Shown here piece by piece: positions 1 to 7,922 of a stretch of 15,589 nucleotides of DNA. A program made the translations under genes and the position numbers. The stretch is from a bacterium (GTDB lineage: Bacteria; Tectomicrobia; Entotheonellia; Entotheonellales; Entotheonellaceae), in assembly GCA_027294925.1 (NCBI GenBank), contig JAPULM010000290.1:1-15589 (forward strand), written 5' to 3'. Every line of letters begins with the position of its first letter. Position 1 is the stretch's first letter. The notes under the pieces are model-generated. The model was not told the DNA's origin. It saw nothing but the letters and a program-made list of their open reading frames with translations, and made no database searches.

Positions 1-225
1 ACCATCTATATATATGTAATTCGTCACATCATGTTTGATAAATTCAAAACGGTCCGAATGCAAGTGTACGATGTTGCCCACAGCACTCGTAAGCAGGCTG
101 TCCATACAAATCACTTGATAACCGCGTGCAAGGAGATATTCACACAGATGAGAACCAATAAAGCCTGCTCCGCCCGTGATTAAACAACGTTTTCCAGCCT
201 CTATCTCTCCATTATCCATCATCAT
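1..225 (-). CDS. UDP-glucuronate decarboxylase (UDP-xylose synthase) family, N-terminal fragment
   Basis: The gene runs off the left edge, so only the first 75 codons are visible. The protein opens with a short polar leader and then a Rossmann NAD-binding motif ([13 protein letters not shown], about residues 16-28) of the extended SDR family. The following stretch ([15 protein letters not shown], then FEFIKHDV) matches the segment after the first Rossmann strand in UDP-glucuronate decarboxylases, which usually read VICLDNFFTG..N and F.LIRHDV. Those enzymes convert UDP-glucuronate to UDP-xylose, or to the 4-keto intermediate, in the cytoplasm. Three in-frame ATGs lie at 225, 222 and 219. An AGAGGA ribosome-binding site sits just upstream, so 225 or 222 is the likely start. 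It lies 82 bases after the preceding epimerase on the same strand and is probably in its operon. The catalytic Tyr/Lys are outside the window, so the exact reaction is inferred. Confidence 0.82.
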   Translation of the reverse strand, partial: MMMDNGEIEAGKRCLITGGAGFIGSHLCEYLLARGYQVICMDSLLTSAVGNIVHLHSDRFEFIKHDVTNYIYIDG

Positions 226-307
226 GATTCCTCTGTCATAGCATATTTGTCAAAGAAGGCTTAAGAATGACGACTCAGACGCATGGGAAGACTTCTGATC
301 TGAGGTC

Positions 308-1291
308 TCAAGCTTCAATGGACTCGCTTTGTAACGCTCGCTTAAAATACGCTAGGGTACGTTGCAACCCTTCCTTGACATCGACCTGGGGTTGATAGCC
401 AAGGCGATCGCTGGCTCGCGTCACATCCGCCTGTGAATGCGGCACATCGCCAGGCCGCGGCGGCAAAAACTCGACCTGTGCGCGCTGCTGGGTGAGTTCC
501 TCTAAATAGGCAATGAGCTGCAAAAGACTGGTACGGCTGCCGTTGGCCAGATTCAGCACCTGTCCTGCCACGTCCGGTGCTGTCATCGCCAAGATGTTGC
601 CATGCACCACATTGTCAATATGGGTAAAATCACGCGATTGTTGACCATCACCAAACACAGGTAATGAGTCGCCACGTAGCAGGGCGGTGATAAACTTCGG
701 GATCACTGCGGCATATTGGCTATTCGGATTCTGGCGGGCGCCAAACACATTAAAATACCGCAACGTTACGGTTTCAAGACCATACAAGGCAGTAAATAGG
801 CGGCAATACTGTTCGCCAGCAAGCTTAGCAACCGCGTACGGAGACAATGGATTTGTTGGATGATCCTCACATTTGGGAAGCTCAGGACTGTTACCATAGG
901 CTGAAGACGAACCCGCATAGATCACCCGCTTCACACCAGCATCACGTGCTGCAACAAGCACGCACAGCGTTCCCTCAACATTGACACGATTGCTTAACAA
1001 CGGGTCTTGCAGCGAGAAGGCAACAGAGGGTAAGGCTGCTTGGTGATAGACATAATCAACATCGCGCATCGCATCCGTCAGGGTCTGCTCGTCCAGGATG
1101 CTGCCTTTGACAACCTCCAGCGCATAGGTAATGCCCTCAGTGTCTAAATGCTCCTGGACGGACGCTAGGTTACGCAAATCGCCTGTGGCGAAGTCATCGA
1201 CGACGCGCACCTGCAAACCTCGACGCAAGAGCCCTTCCACAATATGGGAGCCAATGAAGCCAGAACCGCCGGTCACAAGACAGCGTACCAT
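308..1291 (-). CDS. NAD-dependent epimerase, WbpP-type UDP-N-acetylhexosamine 4-epimerase-like
   Basis: This 327-residue extended-SDR enzyme has the usual length for sugar-nucleotide 4-epimerases. Visible motifs are the NAD-binding GGSGFIG at residues 8-14, Asp32-Asp33 at the end of the second strand, GSSSAYG around residues 127-133 with the catalytic Ser, and the catalytic pair Tyr152/Lys156 in SPYAVAK. The stretches HQAALPSVAFS, RYFNVFG.RQNPNSQYAAVIPKF and PVFGDGQQSRDF(T/V) are typical of the WbpP/TviC group, which interconverts UDP-GlcNAc/UDP-GalNAc or their uronic acids. The gene starts 37 bases after the stop of a WbpA-type dehydrogenase. Together they could make UDP-GalNAcA from UDP-GlcNAc, as WbpA/WbpP and TviB/TviC do. 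Substrate preference (N-acetylated or plain sugar) is inferred from the motifs and the neighbour. Confidence 0.88.
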   Translation of the reverse strand: MVRCLVTGGSGFIGSHIVEGLLRRGLQVRVVDDFATGDLRNLASVQEHLDTEGITYALEVVKGSILDEQTLTDAMRDVDYVYHQAALPSVAFSLQDPLLSNRVNVEGTLCVLVAARDAGVKRVIYAGSSSAYGNSPELPKCEDHPTNPLSPYAVAKLAGEQYCRLFTALYGLETVTLRYFNVFGARQNPNSQYAAVIPKFITALLRGDSLPVFGDGQQSRDFTHIDNVVHGNILAMTAPDVAGQVLNLANGSRTSLLQLIAYLEELTQQRAQVEFLPPRPGDVPHSQADVTRASDRLGYQPQVDVKEGLQRTLAYFKRALQSESIEA

Positions 1292-1328
1292 AAATATCCT
1301 TTACCAAATGACACATTAAAAGCTGCGA

Positions 1329-2627
1329 TTATAATTTATGAATTTTTTCTCGATCTTTTTTAACCTCACGAGTGGCATTGCGTGTATCGACAATCAGTCT
1401 GGAATGTTCAACTATCCAGCGATAATCGTAGACGCTATGATCAGTCGTAATGACCACGCAATCAGCCCAATTTAACATACGCTCATTCAATTCAGCGTAG
1501 TGAAGTCCCGTAATACCCACATCGGTGATAAAAGGATCATGAAAAAATACCTCGCCACCTTTGACGAGAAGTAAGCGAATAACCTCCAACGCGGGTGATT
1601 CTCGAATATCGTTCGTGTCGGGTTTATAGGCAACCCCCAAGACCAGGATTCTGGAACCTTTAATGCTTTTTTGCACATCATTGAGGACATCGCCAATACG
1701 CGTCACCACATAATGCGGCATATTGGTATTAATATCGTCCGCCAATTCGATGAACCGTGCACGGTAATCGAGCGTTTTTAATTTCCAGGCAAGATAGTGT
1801 GGATCAAGCGGAATACAGTGTCCTCCCAGCCCTGGCCCTGGATGAAAACGCATGAAGCCAAAAGGTTTGGTTGCAGCAGCATCAATCACCTCCCAAACAT
1901 CGAGGCCCAGGCGATTACACATCAACATGACTTCATTGACCAAACCGATATTAACCGCCCGGAACGTATTTTCGAGTAACTTGACCATCTCGGCTGCCCG
2001 GCTTGAACTCACCGGCACAACCGTCTCGATAATCTGTTGGTAAAGATGCTGAGCAACCTTGGTGCACTTCACGGTAACGCCGCCGATAATCTTCGGGGTA
2101 TTATGAAGATGAAACGTTTTGTTACCAGGATCTGTGCGCTCCGGCGAAAACGCCAAGAAAAAATCTTTGCCCAAACGCAGCCCTGTCGCCTGCATCTGCG
2201 GTAGAATGACTTCATCGGTCGTGCCTGGATACGTCGTGCTCTCTAAAACGACCAACTGCCCGGCATGCAAGTATTCACAGATCGCTTGTGTGGCCGTCAC
2301 AATATAGGAAATATCTGGGTCTTTGGTTTTCCCTAACGGCGTCGGCACACAGATGCTGACGGTATCGGCTTCATGCAACACAGCAAAATCGGTTGTCGCC
2401 TGTAAATGACCGCTATCGACAACTTGTTGCAGGTCGATCGCGTCGACGTCCTGCACAGAGCTCTCACCAGCGTTAATACCCTTCACCTTCGCCGCATCGG
2501 CATCAATCCCGGTAACGCGATATCCGGCACGGGCAAATTCAATGGCTAAAGGCAAACCAACGTATCCCAAACCAATAACGCTTACATGCGCTGAACGCTC
2601 AGCGATTTTGCGCATCAATGTTCGCAT
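1329..2627 (-). CDS. wbpA: Nucleotide-sugar 6-dehydrogenase, WbpA/TviB-type (UDP-GlcNAc to UDP-GlcNAcA)
   Basis: The product is a 432-residue member of the UDP-glucose/GDP-mannose dehydrogenase family, which performs NAD-dependent four-electron oxidation of the C6 hydroxyl to a carboxylate. An N-terminal Rossmann motif GLGYVGLP lies at residues 19-26. ESTTYPGTT (129-137) and KLLENTFRAVNIGLVNE (about 216-232) form the central domain. GPGLGGHCIPLDP (about 264-276) carries the catalytic nucleophile Cys271. A C-terminal UDP-binding domain includes GVAYKPDTNDIRESPA. The NIGLVNE and GFMRFHPGPGLGGHC pattern is closer to WbpA/WecC/TviB than to the UDP-glucose dehydrogenase Ugd. It is the first of three co-directional nucleotide-sugar genes. 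The start at 2627 is supported by the Rossmann strand beginning about 14 residues in; a second Met at codon 5 is an alternative. UDP-GlcNAc is the likeliest substrate, but UDP-ManNAc cannot be excluded. Confidence 0.9.
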   Translation of the reverse strand: MRTLMRKIAERSAHVSVIGLGYVGLPLAIEFARAGYRVTGIDADAAKVKGINAGESSVQDVDAIDLQQVVDSGHLQATTDFAVLHEADTVSICVPTPLGKTKDPDISYIVTATQAICEYLHAGQLVVLESTTYPGTTDEVILPQMQATGLRLGKDFFLAFSPERTDPGNKTFHLHNTPKIIGGVTVKCTKVAQHLYQQIIETVVPVSSSRAAEMVKLLENTFRAVNIGLVNEVMLMCNRLGLDVWEVIDAAATKPFGFMRFHPGPGLGGHCIPLDPHYLAWKLKTLDYRARFIELADDINTNMPHYVVTRIGDVLNDVQKSIKGSRILVLGVAYKPDTNDIRESPALEVIRLLLVKGGEVFFHDPFITDVGITGLHYAELNERMLNWADCVVITTDHSVYDYRWIVEHSRLIVDTRNATREVKKDREKIHKL

Positions 2628-2702
2628 AAATGCTCCCAGGTTATGGCCCTACGCGCGTTATCGGAACCCACAAAACGAAACTTTAATCGCCTTCTCACGC
2701 AC

Positions 2703-2731
2703 AGTATACGGTGGTAAATTTATTCGTATTA
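2703..2731 (-). promoter_or_regulatory. Candidate promoter for the nucleotide-sugar operon
   Basis: The 230-base gap between pssA and the wbpA-like gene has room for a promoter. On the minus strand a good -10 hexamer TATACT lies at 2708-2703. The hexamer 17 bases upstream (TAATAC) is a poor -35, and a TTGCAA at 2742-2737 is too far away at 28 bases. The assignment rests almost entirely on the -10. Nothing else is recognisable in the gap apart from an imperfect 8-bp inverted repeat near 2811-2835 without a T-tract, which is a weak terminator candidate for pssA at best. Confidence 0.3.
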
Positions 2732-2857
2732 GACGCTTGCAATAGGACCAGGGTCGCCATTGCGGCCCGCTTTCTTTTCTTATGCAGACTGCCATACCGA
2801 AAGCAAACGAACGGCGAGATACAATCCATCTCCGTATCAAAAAACGGCAGTGATGGC

Positions 2858-3595
2858 CTATTGTTCTGCAGGAATGACTTCCTCTTTAGGCTTTCGACGC
2901 CGGATGAGTAACTCCACCGGCCCTGACAAGGCATACCCTAAAAAAATGAGGAACAGTGACACTTCAGGCATGAAAATGAGGAGAGTGAGAGCAACAACGC
3001 CACCGATAAGACAGTGCAGTGGCCAGGGCGGTTTCACCTGAATACGTTTAAAACTCCGATATTTAAAATTACTGATCATCAAAAACGCGAGCGCGTATAC
3101 GATCAGAACAATAAGCAACGGCCGATCCATTTCACTAGCATCGAAAGCACCATAGAGTTGTCTGCACAAGAGAACAGCTGAGGCAAGCAATCCAGCTGCT
3201 GCCGGGATCGGAAGACCTGTAAAGGTATATTGTTGCGTATCTGTCGCCTGCACATTAAAGCGCGCCAGACGTACAGCGCCACAGATAACAAAGAGAAAAG
3301 CGGCCAACCAGCCAAAATGTCCAAACTGCTGTAAGGTCCAGGCATACAAAAGCAAGCCCGGCGCCATACCAAAGGATAGAAGGTCAGCAAGCGAATCATA
3401 CTCCAGCCCAAAGGCGCTAGAGGAATTCGTCATACGCGCCACCTTACCATCGAGATAGTCAAGACACACCGCAATCAAGATTGCGATCGCTGCACGTGTG
3501 TATTGTTCATTGATTGCAGCAACGATACTCGAGAAACCACACAGGAGATTTCCTGTGGTAAAAAGATTGGGCAGGAGATAAATACCTTTCTTCAT
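2858..3595 (-). CDS. pssA: CDP-diacylglycerol--serine O-phosphatidyltransferase
   Basis: This enzyme makes phosphatidylserine from CDP-diacylglycerol and serine at the inner membrane, the first step toward phosphatidylethanolamine. The 245-residue protein opens with YLLPNLFTTGNLLCGF, typical of membrane-type (subclass II) PssA. It carries the complete CDP-alcohol phosphotransferase signature: Asp46, Asp49-Gly50, Ala53-Arg54, Gly63, Asp67 and Asp71. Several hydrophobic segments follow, then a basic and acidic C-terminal tail (RRRKPKEE). It follows ilvH by 36 bases on the same strand. An ilv genes-then-pssA order is known from several lineages, often with ilvC and psd in between; both are absent here. 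The ATG start at 3595 places the first conserved motif at the usual distance. Confidence 0.93.
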   Translation of the reverse strand: MKKGIYLLPNLFTTGNLLCGFSSIVAAINEQYTRAAIAILIAVCLDYLDGKVARMTNSSSAFGLEYDSLADLLSFGMAPGLLLYAWTLQQFGHFGWLAAFLFVICGAVRLARFNVQATDTQQYTFTGLPIPAAAGLLASAVLLCRQLYGAFDASEMDRPLLIVLIVYALAFLMISNFKYRSFKRIQVKPPWPLHCLIGGVVALTLLIFMPEVSLFLIFLGYALSGPVELLIRRRKPKEEVIPAEQ

Positions 3596-3631
3596 ACAGA
3601 CCCCATCAGCAGAATCATATTAAAACGTTTA

Positions 3632-4141
3632 TTATAGCATGTGCTGGCCTCGCGCGATAGCTATTTTGCCTGTCCGTACCATCTCGCGAATACCAAATGG
3701 TTTAAGCAGTTCAATGACCGCCCGCATTTTACCCTCATCTCCAGTCACTTCCAATATATAGGTCTTCGGTGTGACGTCAACCACTTTGCCCCGAAAAATA
3801 TCGGTAATACGCTGTACCTCCGCCCGCATTTCACCTTCGGCATGCACCTTGATTAAAATCAATTCCCGGTCAACATGCGGCTCTTCACTTAAATCCGTCA
3901 CTTTAATAACGTCGATGAGTTTATTGAGCTGCTTGTGGACCTGCTCTAGAATTCTGACGTTACCTTTCGTTACCAGGGTGATACGCGAAACCGTAGGGTC
4001 TTCGGTCTCTGCCACACTCAGACTCTCGATATTGAAACCACGGGCACTAAAAAGACCGGTGATCCGCCCTAAAACGCCAAATCGATTCTCTACCAATACC
4101 GCAAATGTATGCCGACTCACGTCGTCGCTACGATCGGTCAT
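3632..4141 (-). CDS. ilvH: Acetolactate synthase small (regulatory) subunit
   Basis: This 169-residue regulatory subunit of acetohydroxyacid synthase activates the catalytic subunit and gives valine feedback inhibition. An N-terminal ACT domain is visible: HTFAVLVENRFGVLGRITGLFSARGFNIESL (residues about 11-41) followed by SRITLV. LEQVHKQLNKLIDVIKV then leads into the C-terminal domain, with RELILIKV and the conserved end VIELLKPFGIREMVRTGKIAIARG. The length matches IlvH-type subunits (about 160-175), not the short IlvN of E. coli. It starts 11 bases after ilvB on the same strand, so the two are almost certainly cotranscribed and translationally close. Confidence 0.95.
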   Translation of the reverse strand: MTDRSDDVSRHTFAVLVENRFGVLGRITGLFSARGFNIESLSVAETEDPTVSRITLVTKGNVRILEQVHKQLNKLIDVIKVTDLSEEPHVDRELILIKVHAEGEMRAEVQRITDIFRGKVVDVTPKTYILEVTGDEGKMRAVIELLKPFGIREMVRTGKIAIARGQHML

Positions 4142-4152
4142 TGCTTTCTCAC

Positions 4153-5838
4153 CTAGGCCAACAACATATCTTTAATGGAGCCGCCAGAAGGAATCATTGG
4201 GAACACATTTTCCATCATCTTAACAACAAAATCAATCACCACAGGACGGCGGAGGCGGATGGCCTCTTCCAACACCGGACGTACCTCATCAGCTTTTGTT
4301 GCACGTAGCCCCACGGCGCCATAGGCTTCGGCCAGCTTGACAAAATCCGGACTAACCTCAAGACTCGTATCAGCATAACGGCCATCATAAAAAAACTGTT
4401 GCCACTGACGAACCATTCCGAGACTGTGATTGTTCAAAAGCGCCACGATCACCGGAAGGTCGTACTGCACGACGGTGGCTAATTCCTGCAGGGTCATTTG
4501 AAAACTACCATCGCCGGCAATATCAATAACCACGGCCTCCGGAAAAGCTACTTGCGCCCCAATCGCCGCCGGGAAACCAAACCCCATCGTTCCTAGACCG
4601 CCCGATGTCACAAACTGGCGCGGCTTGGTACAATGATAATATTGCGCCGCCCACATTTGATGCTGACCAACTTCCGTGGTGATAATCGCGTCACCTTGCG
4701 TAACCTCATAGATTTGCTCACAAACATACTGGGGGAGCAACTCACCTTCTGCATCCTGGGCATATTGCAAGGGATTCTTGGCCTTCCACTCATTTACCTG
4801 GGTTAGCCATAGCGCGTGAGCTTGCGACCAATCTTTGTCAACCTCACGTAACTCATCAAGCAAACGGAGCAAACAGTGCTTCACATCTCCGACAATAGGC
4901 AAATCAACGCGGACATTTTTGCCGATAGACGACGGATCAATATCAATATGTATAAATTTAGCGCCTGTACAAAACTCACCCAGATTACCCGTCACCCGAT
5001 CATCGAAGCGTGCGCCAATGGCAATAACAAGGTCCGCCGCATCCATCGTCGTGTTGGCTGCAAAAGTGCCATGCATGCCCAACATGCCCAGCCACAGTTC
5101 ATGTACCCCCGGAAAACCGCCCAATCCCATTAGCGTGTTAGTCACCGGCGTTGCCGTCAATTCGCCAAGCTGCCGTAATTCTTCAGCAGCACCAGAATGA
5201 ACAACCCCCCCACCCGCATAAATTACCGGACGTGATGCTGCTTCAATCATTTCTGCCGCTCGCCGGATCTGTCCAGCATGACCGACAATAGTCGGTCGAT
5301 ATCCACGTAAGTTCACCTGATCAGGATATACAAACTCACAGTCGCCCGTTGCAACATCCTTAGGAATATCAACAAGTACAGGTCCCGGCCGGCCGCTTGA
5401 TGCGATATAAAACGCTTCCTTCACGGTACGCGCCAAATCTTTCACATCCGCTACGAGATAATTGTGCTTGGTACACGACCGAGTAATGCCAACGATGTCC
5501 GCTTCCTGGAACGCATCGTTACCAATCACAGCAGTCGGCACCTGCCCCGTAAACACAACGATAGGCGTCGAATCCATAAACGCATTTGCAAGTCCCGTTA
5601 CCACATTTGTTCCGCCAGGACCAGACGTCACCAACACCACGCCAGGCCTGCCTGTCGCCCGGGCATAACCTTCCGCCATATGGACAGCGCCTTGTTCGTG
5701 GCGGGTCAAAATATGCCGAATACGCCCATCATACAGCGCGTCATTGATCGGCAATATCGCGCCACCCGGATGACCAAAAATGGTATCAACGCCCTCCCTC
5801 AGGAGGCTTTCAATAAAAATATAAGCGCCCTGCATCAT
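4153..5838 (-). CDS. ilvB: Acetolactate synthase large (catalytic) subunit
   Basis: The catalytic subunit of acetohydroxyacid synthase is TPP- and FAD-dependent. It condenses pyruvate with pyruvate or 2-ketobutyrate at the first common step of valine, leucine and isoleucine synthesis. The N-terminal TPP domain contains [10 protein letters not shown] and the catalytic Glu48 in RHEQGA. It is followed by [16 protein letters not shown], a central FAD/DHAP-like domain, and a C-terminal TPP/Mg motif running from GDGSFQM to [14 protein letters not shown]. The reading frame stays open upstream to 5892, but the first 18 codons do not resemble the family. A strong purine-rich ribosome site (GGAGAGGGG) sits just before tandem ATGs at 5838 and 5835, so I place the start there (561 residues). 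No ilvC follows; pssA comes after ilvH instead. Confidence 0.95.
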   Translation of the reverse strand: MMQGAYIFIESLLREGVDTIFGHPGGAILPINDALYDGRIRHILTRHEQGAVHMAEGYARATGRPGVVLVTSGPGGTNVVTGLANAFMDSTPIVVFTGQVPTAVIGNDAFQEADIVGITRSCTKHNYLVADVKDLARTVKEAFYIASSGRPGPVLVDIPKDVATGDCEFVYPDQVNLRGYRPTIVGHAGQIRRAAEMIEAASRPVIYAGGGVVHSGAAEELRQLGELTATPVTNTLMGLGGFPGVHELWLGMLGMHGTFAANTTMDAADLVIAIGARFDDRVTGNLGEFCTGAKFIHIDIDPSSIGKNVRVDLPIVGDVKHCLLRLLDELREVDKDWSQAHALWLTQVNEWKAKNPLQYAQDAEGELLPQYVCEQIYEVTQGDAIITTEVGQHQMWAAQYYHCTKPRQFVTSGGLGTMGFGFPAAIGAQVAFPEAVVIDIAGDGSFQMTLQELATVVQYDLPVIVALLNNHSLGMVRQWQQFFYDGRYADTSLEVSPDFVKLAEAYGAVGLRATKADEVRPVLEEAIRLRRPVVIDFVVKMMENVFPMIPSGGSIKDMLLA

Positions 5839-5862
5839 GTTCCCCTCTCCACCTTGACAACT

Positions 5863-5876
5863 GACGTTAGAACGTC
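5863..5876. repeat. 14-bp inverted repeat upstream of ilvB
   Basis: GACGTT and AACGTC are separated by two bases, 25 bases before the ilvB start in the 88-base gap after the DUF465-type gene. It is short and has no T-tract, so it is not a terminator. It could be a small operator or chance. No branched-chain leader peptide or attenuator hairpin is evident in the gap. Confidence 0.3.
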
Positions 5877-5926
5877 TACAACGTATGTTCACATCCCGAT
5901 AAGTCCCAGAAAGCTTCCGAAAATCA

Positions 5927-6151
5927 CTACGGTTGATACTGAAGGAGAATAGAGATCATACGGTCTTTCCCTTGCAGTTTGAGTTTCTGCAGACGTTTGC
6001 GCTCGAGTTCTTGTTCATTGGTCAAGAATTTCAAATCTTTGTATAGGTCAAGCTGTTGTTCATAGGTTTGGTGTTGCTCAAGTAAACAACGAAACTCGGT
6101 ATTTTCTTGTTTGGCCCGTTCAATCACGACCTCATCAATCCCGTCCAGCAT
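5927..6151 (-). CDS. DUF465 (YdcH-like) small coiled-coil protein
   Basis: The product is a charged, all-helical protein of 74 residues with no signal peptide or membrane segment. [20 protein letters not shown] (about residues 23-42) and the C-terminal [12 protein letters not shown] (about 54-65) match the DUF465/YdcH pattern of a short antiparallel helical hairpin, typically F..LL..H..L...I...E followed by LKK..L.LKD.I. The frame is open to an ATG at 6187. A strong AGAGAGGGGG ribosome site ends about 9 bases before the ATG at 6151, so I start there, giving the usual family length of 70-80 residues. Its function is unknown. It lies 66 bases after tsaB and 88 bases before ilvB on the same strand. 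An alternative is an unrelated small coiled-coil protein. Confidence 0.75.
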   Translation of the reverse strand: MLDGIDEVVIERAKQENTEFRCLLEQHQTYEQQLDLYKDLKFLTNEQELERKRLQKLKLQGKDRMISILLQYQP

Positions 6152-6217
6152 AGCATTTTTCCCCCTCTCTAGAAAACTGAAATGCATCTTGCCCGATAAT
6201 TGAAACGCGTTATTCGG

Positions 6218-6928
6218 TTAGACTTTTTCTTCCACCGTCCGCTCAATGTGAGGCGGGATTCGTGCATCCGCAGGGCGGATATACAACGGTGCAAGCGGCG
6301 ATAGCGACTCCGAAGCACCCGTACGCAAATGCGTAGAACCCAAACGCGCCAGACAAATCGCTAAACCGGCTTCCTCCATCCCCGTACTTCGGCAAATCGC
6401 CTGTTCGCCAAGCATCGAGGCAAATGTCGCCGCATAAGCTCGGACCCCGCTGCCTAAAAATAACGTACGCTCAGTAACCAACGCACACAAATCTTCAGGT
6501 TTTAACACCATACCAGAAGATGTTTGTCGTAATACCTGATCCTGTCGGCGATAGAAAGCAGCATACACCTCGCCTTTACGAGCCTCGAGCACCGGACACA
6601 TCACCCCTTCCCACTCTGGCGCTAGGGTAACCAATGCATCAAAAGCACTATAACCAAATAACGGCTTATCACTCGCTAATGCCAAGCCCTGCGCTAAGGC
6701 GAAGCCGACCCGGATGCCTGTAAACGCCCCAGGACCAATGTTGACCGCCAATCCTGTCAAATCACTAATTTCATGATCAAGCCAGTTTAGTATCAAGTCA
6801 ATCGTACGCAAGACAGGTCGAGCACGGGCAGGCAATGTGCGCACATAAAGTGAAGCGAGGACGTGCCCATCTGCCACGAGCGCAACGCTGCCTGCGGCGC
6901 CTGCGGTATCAATGCCTAAAACTAGCAC
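6218..6928 (-). CDS. tsaB: tRNA threonylcarbamoyladenosine biosynthesis protein TsaB
   Basis: TsaB (YeaZ) is the scaffold partner of TsaD in the complex that puts t6A at position 37 of ANN-decoding tRNAs. The 236-residue protein has the ASKHA-type start LGIDTAGAAGSVAL, a conserved NIGPGAFTGIRVGFALAQGLA (about residues 63-83) typical of TsaB, and SAFDAL shortly after. The C-terminal part is less conserved, as usual. Translation most likely starts at the GTG at 6928, because an in-frame stop lies seven codons upstream and the family begins right at this beta strand. The gene is the first of the minus-strand housekeeping run and diverges from bamD. Confidence 0.92.
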   Translation of the reverse strand: MLVLGIDTAGAAGSVALVADGHVLASLYVRTLPARARPVLRTIDLILNWLDHEISDLTGLAVNIGPGAFTGIRVGFALAQGLALASDKPLFGYSAFDALVTLAPEWEGVMCPVLEARKGEVYAAFYRRQDQVLRQTSSGMVLKPEDLCALVTERTLFLGSGVRAYAATFASMLGEQAICRSTGMEEAGLAICLARLGSTHLRTGASESLSPLAPLYIRPADARIPPHIERTVEEKV

Positions 6929-7000
6929 GGCTGCTTTATCCGTCCGCTAGCGATGTAATCCACCCTCTACCTCCATGGCGTACCATTTGTATACATTATT

Positions 7001-7013
7001 CAACATTATGTTG
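7001..7013. repeat. Perfect 13-bp palindrome in the tsaB/bamD divergent region
   Basis: CAACAT-T-ATGTTG lies between the divergent tsaB and bamD genes, in an A/T-rich stretch that also holds GTATAC. Its position 28 bases upstream of the proposed bamD -35 and 73 bases before tsaB would suit a regulator operator. Length and symmetry are modest, and I know no family consensus that it matches. Confidence 0.3.
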
Positions 7014-7040
7014 GATTTTCACTTCAATCGTCAAGAGGGG

Positions 7041-7069
7041 TTGCCGCTCTATGGTCAGACCTGTACAAT
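7041..7069 (+). promoter_or_regulatory. Predicted sigma-70-type promoter for the bamD operon
   Basis: A -35 TTGCCG at 7041-7046 and a -10 TACAAT at 7064-7069 are separated by exactly 17 bases. Transcription would start near 7076, giving a leader of about 70 bases before bamD. It is the best promoter-like match in the divergent region. Confidence 0.5.
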
Positions 7070-7147
7070 GCCTATAAACGCGACGGTGTATGTCTACAAA
7101 TGGCATCACGTAGAATAAATGACGTGTTTCGCTGTTGGGAATTAGAA

Positions 7148-7909
7148 ATGTTTAACATATATTCAGGAATCGCTCTAACGCTGTGTATCAGCATCGTAAG
7201 CGGCTGTTCACAAAAACAGCAGCCGCAAACGGCAGCAGACTATTTAAAAATGGGTGATCAACAACTCGGCCGCCGTCACGAACAGCAGGCCCGAACATAT
7301 TACCAGCAACTGCTTGAACAATTTCCTGAAAGCGAACAAAAACCCCTTGCCCAATTTAACATTTCAGAATCCCTCTACATGGAGAAAAATTACCTGGAAG
7401 CCCGCTTTGAATATCAAAAATTCCTCGAACTCTATCCAACGCATCCTCTAGCGAGTCGCGCCCAGTATCAACTCGGGATGTGCAACTTACAAGAGATACA
7501 GCACATTGATCGCAACCAACGTAAAACCCAAGACGCCTTACGCGCCTTCCGATTCTTTCGCCGTACGTATCCCCAAGACCCTTTGATACCGGAAGCTGCA
7601 TCCCATATTCGTTTTTTAAGAGCCCACCTCGCACAACATGAATTTGGCGTGGCGCGGTTCTATTACAAGAAAGGCGCTTATCATGCTGCAATTGGCCGCT
7701 TACTGAACCTCATTCAGGTCTATCCAAACATGCCCACCCTTGATGCCGCTCTGTTCATGCTCGCCGACAGTTACCGCGCTGAGGAAAACTACGTCAAAGC
7801 CCAACGCGTGCTGCACCTCCTGATCAATCATTTCCCCACTAGCGCCTACCTATCCCGGGCCCAATCCCAGCTACGCCAATTGCCTGTAACCGGTATTGTC
7901 CTTCAATGA
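7148..7909 (+). CDS. bamD: Outer membrane protein assembly factor BamD (lipoprotein)
   Basis: BamD is the essential lipoprotein of the BAM complex, which folds beta-barrel proteins into the outer membrane; it sits on the periplasmic face. The 253-residue product has a short lipoprotein signal (MFNIYSG, a hydrophobic core, then VSGC) with lipidated Cys20. Tandem TPR-like repeats follow: AADYLKMGDQQL.., PLAQFNISESLYMEKNYLEARFEYQKFLELYPTHP, SRAQYQLGMC, and a final PTLDAALFMLADSY. Family length is about 240-260. The frame is open to 7100, but the ATG at 7148, preceded by GGGA, puts the lipobox at the right distance. It is the first gene of a plus-strand operon and ends just before the ribosome site of the MerR-type gene. 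Confidence 0.92.
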   Translation: MFNIYSGIALTLCISIVSGCSQKQQPQTAADYLKMGDQQLGRRHEQQARTYYQQLLEQFPESEQKPLAQFNISESLYMEKNYLEARFEYQKFLELYPTHPLASRAQYQLGMCNLQEIQHIDRNQRKTQDALRAFRFFRRTYPQDPLIPEAASHIRFLRAHLAQHEFGVARFYYKKGAYHAAIGRLLNLIQVYPNMPTLDAALFMLADSYRAEENYVKAQRVLHLLINHFPTSAYLSRAQSQLRQLPVTGIVLQ

Positions 7910-7922
7910 AGGTGGTATCCAG

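Noticed and set aside
248..253. TTGACA on the minus strand as a -35 for the UDP-glucuronate decarboxylase gene
   Set aside because: A -10 at proper spacing would fall on the ribosome site and start codon, and no match is found there.
270..305. Inverted repeat (CTCAGA ... TCTGAG) after the WbpP-type epimerase as a terminator
   Set aside because: The stem is only 6 bp with a loop of about 19 bases and no T-tract on the minus strand; the next gene also appears cotranscribed.
3103..3411. 102-codon minus-strand frame inside pssA
   Set aside because: It overlaps the well-supported pssA frame and has no recognisable domain; a shadow of the real gene.
5839..5892. Longer ilvB start at 5892
   Set aside because: The 18 additional residues are unlike the family, and the strong ribosome site is just before 5838.
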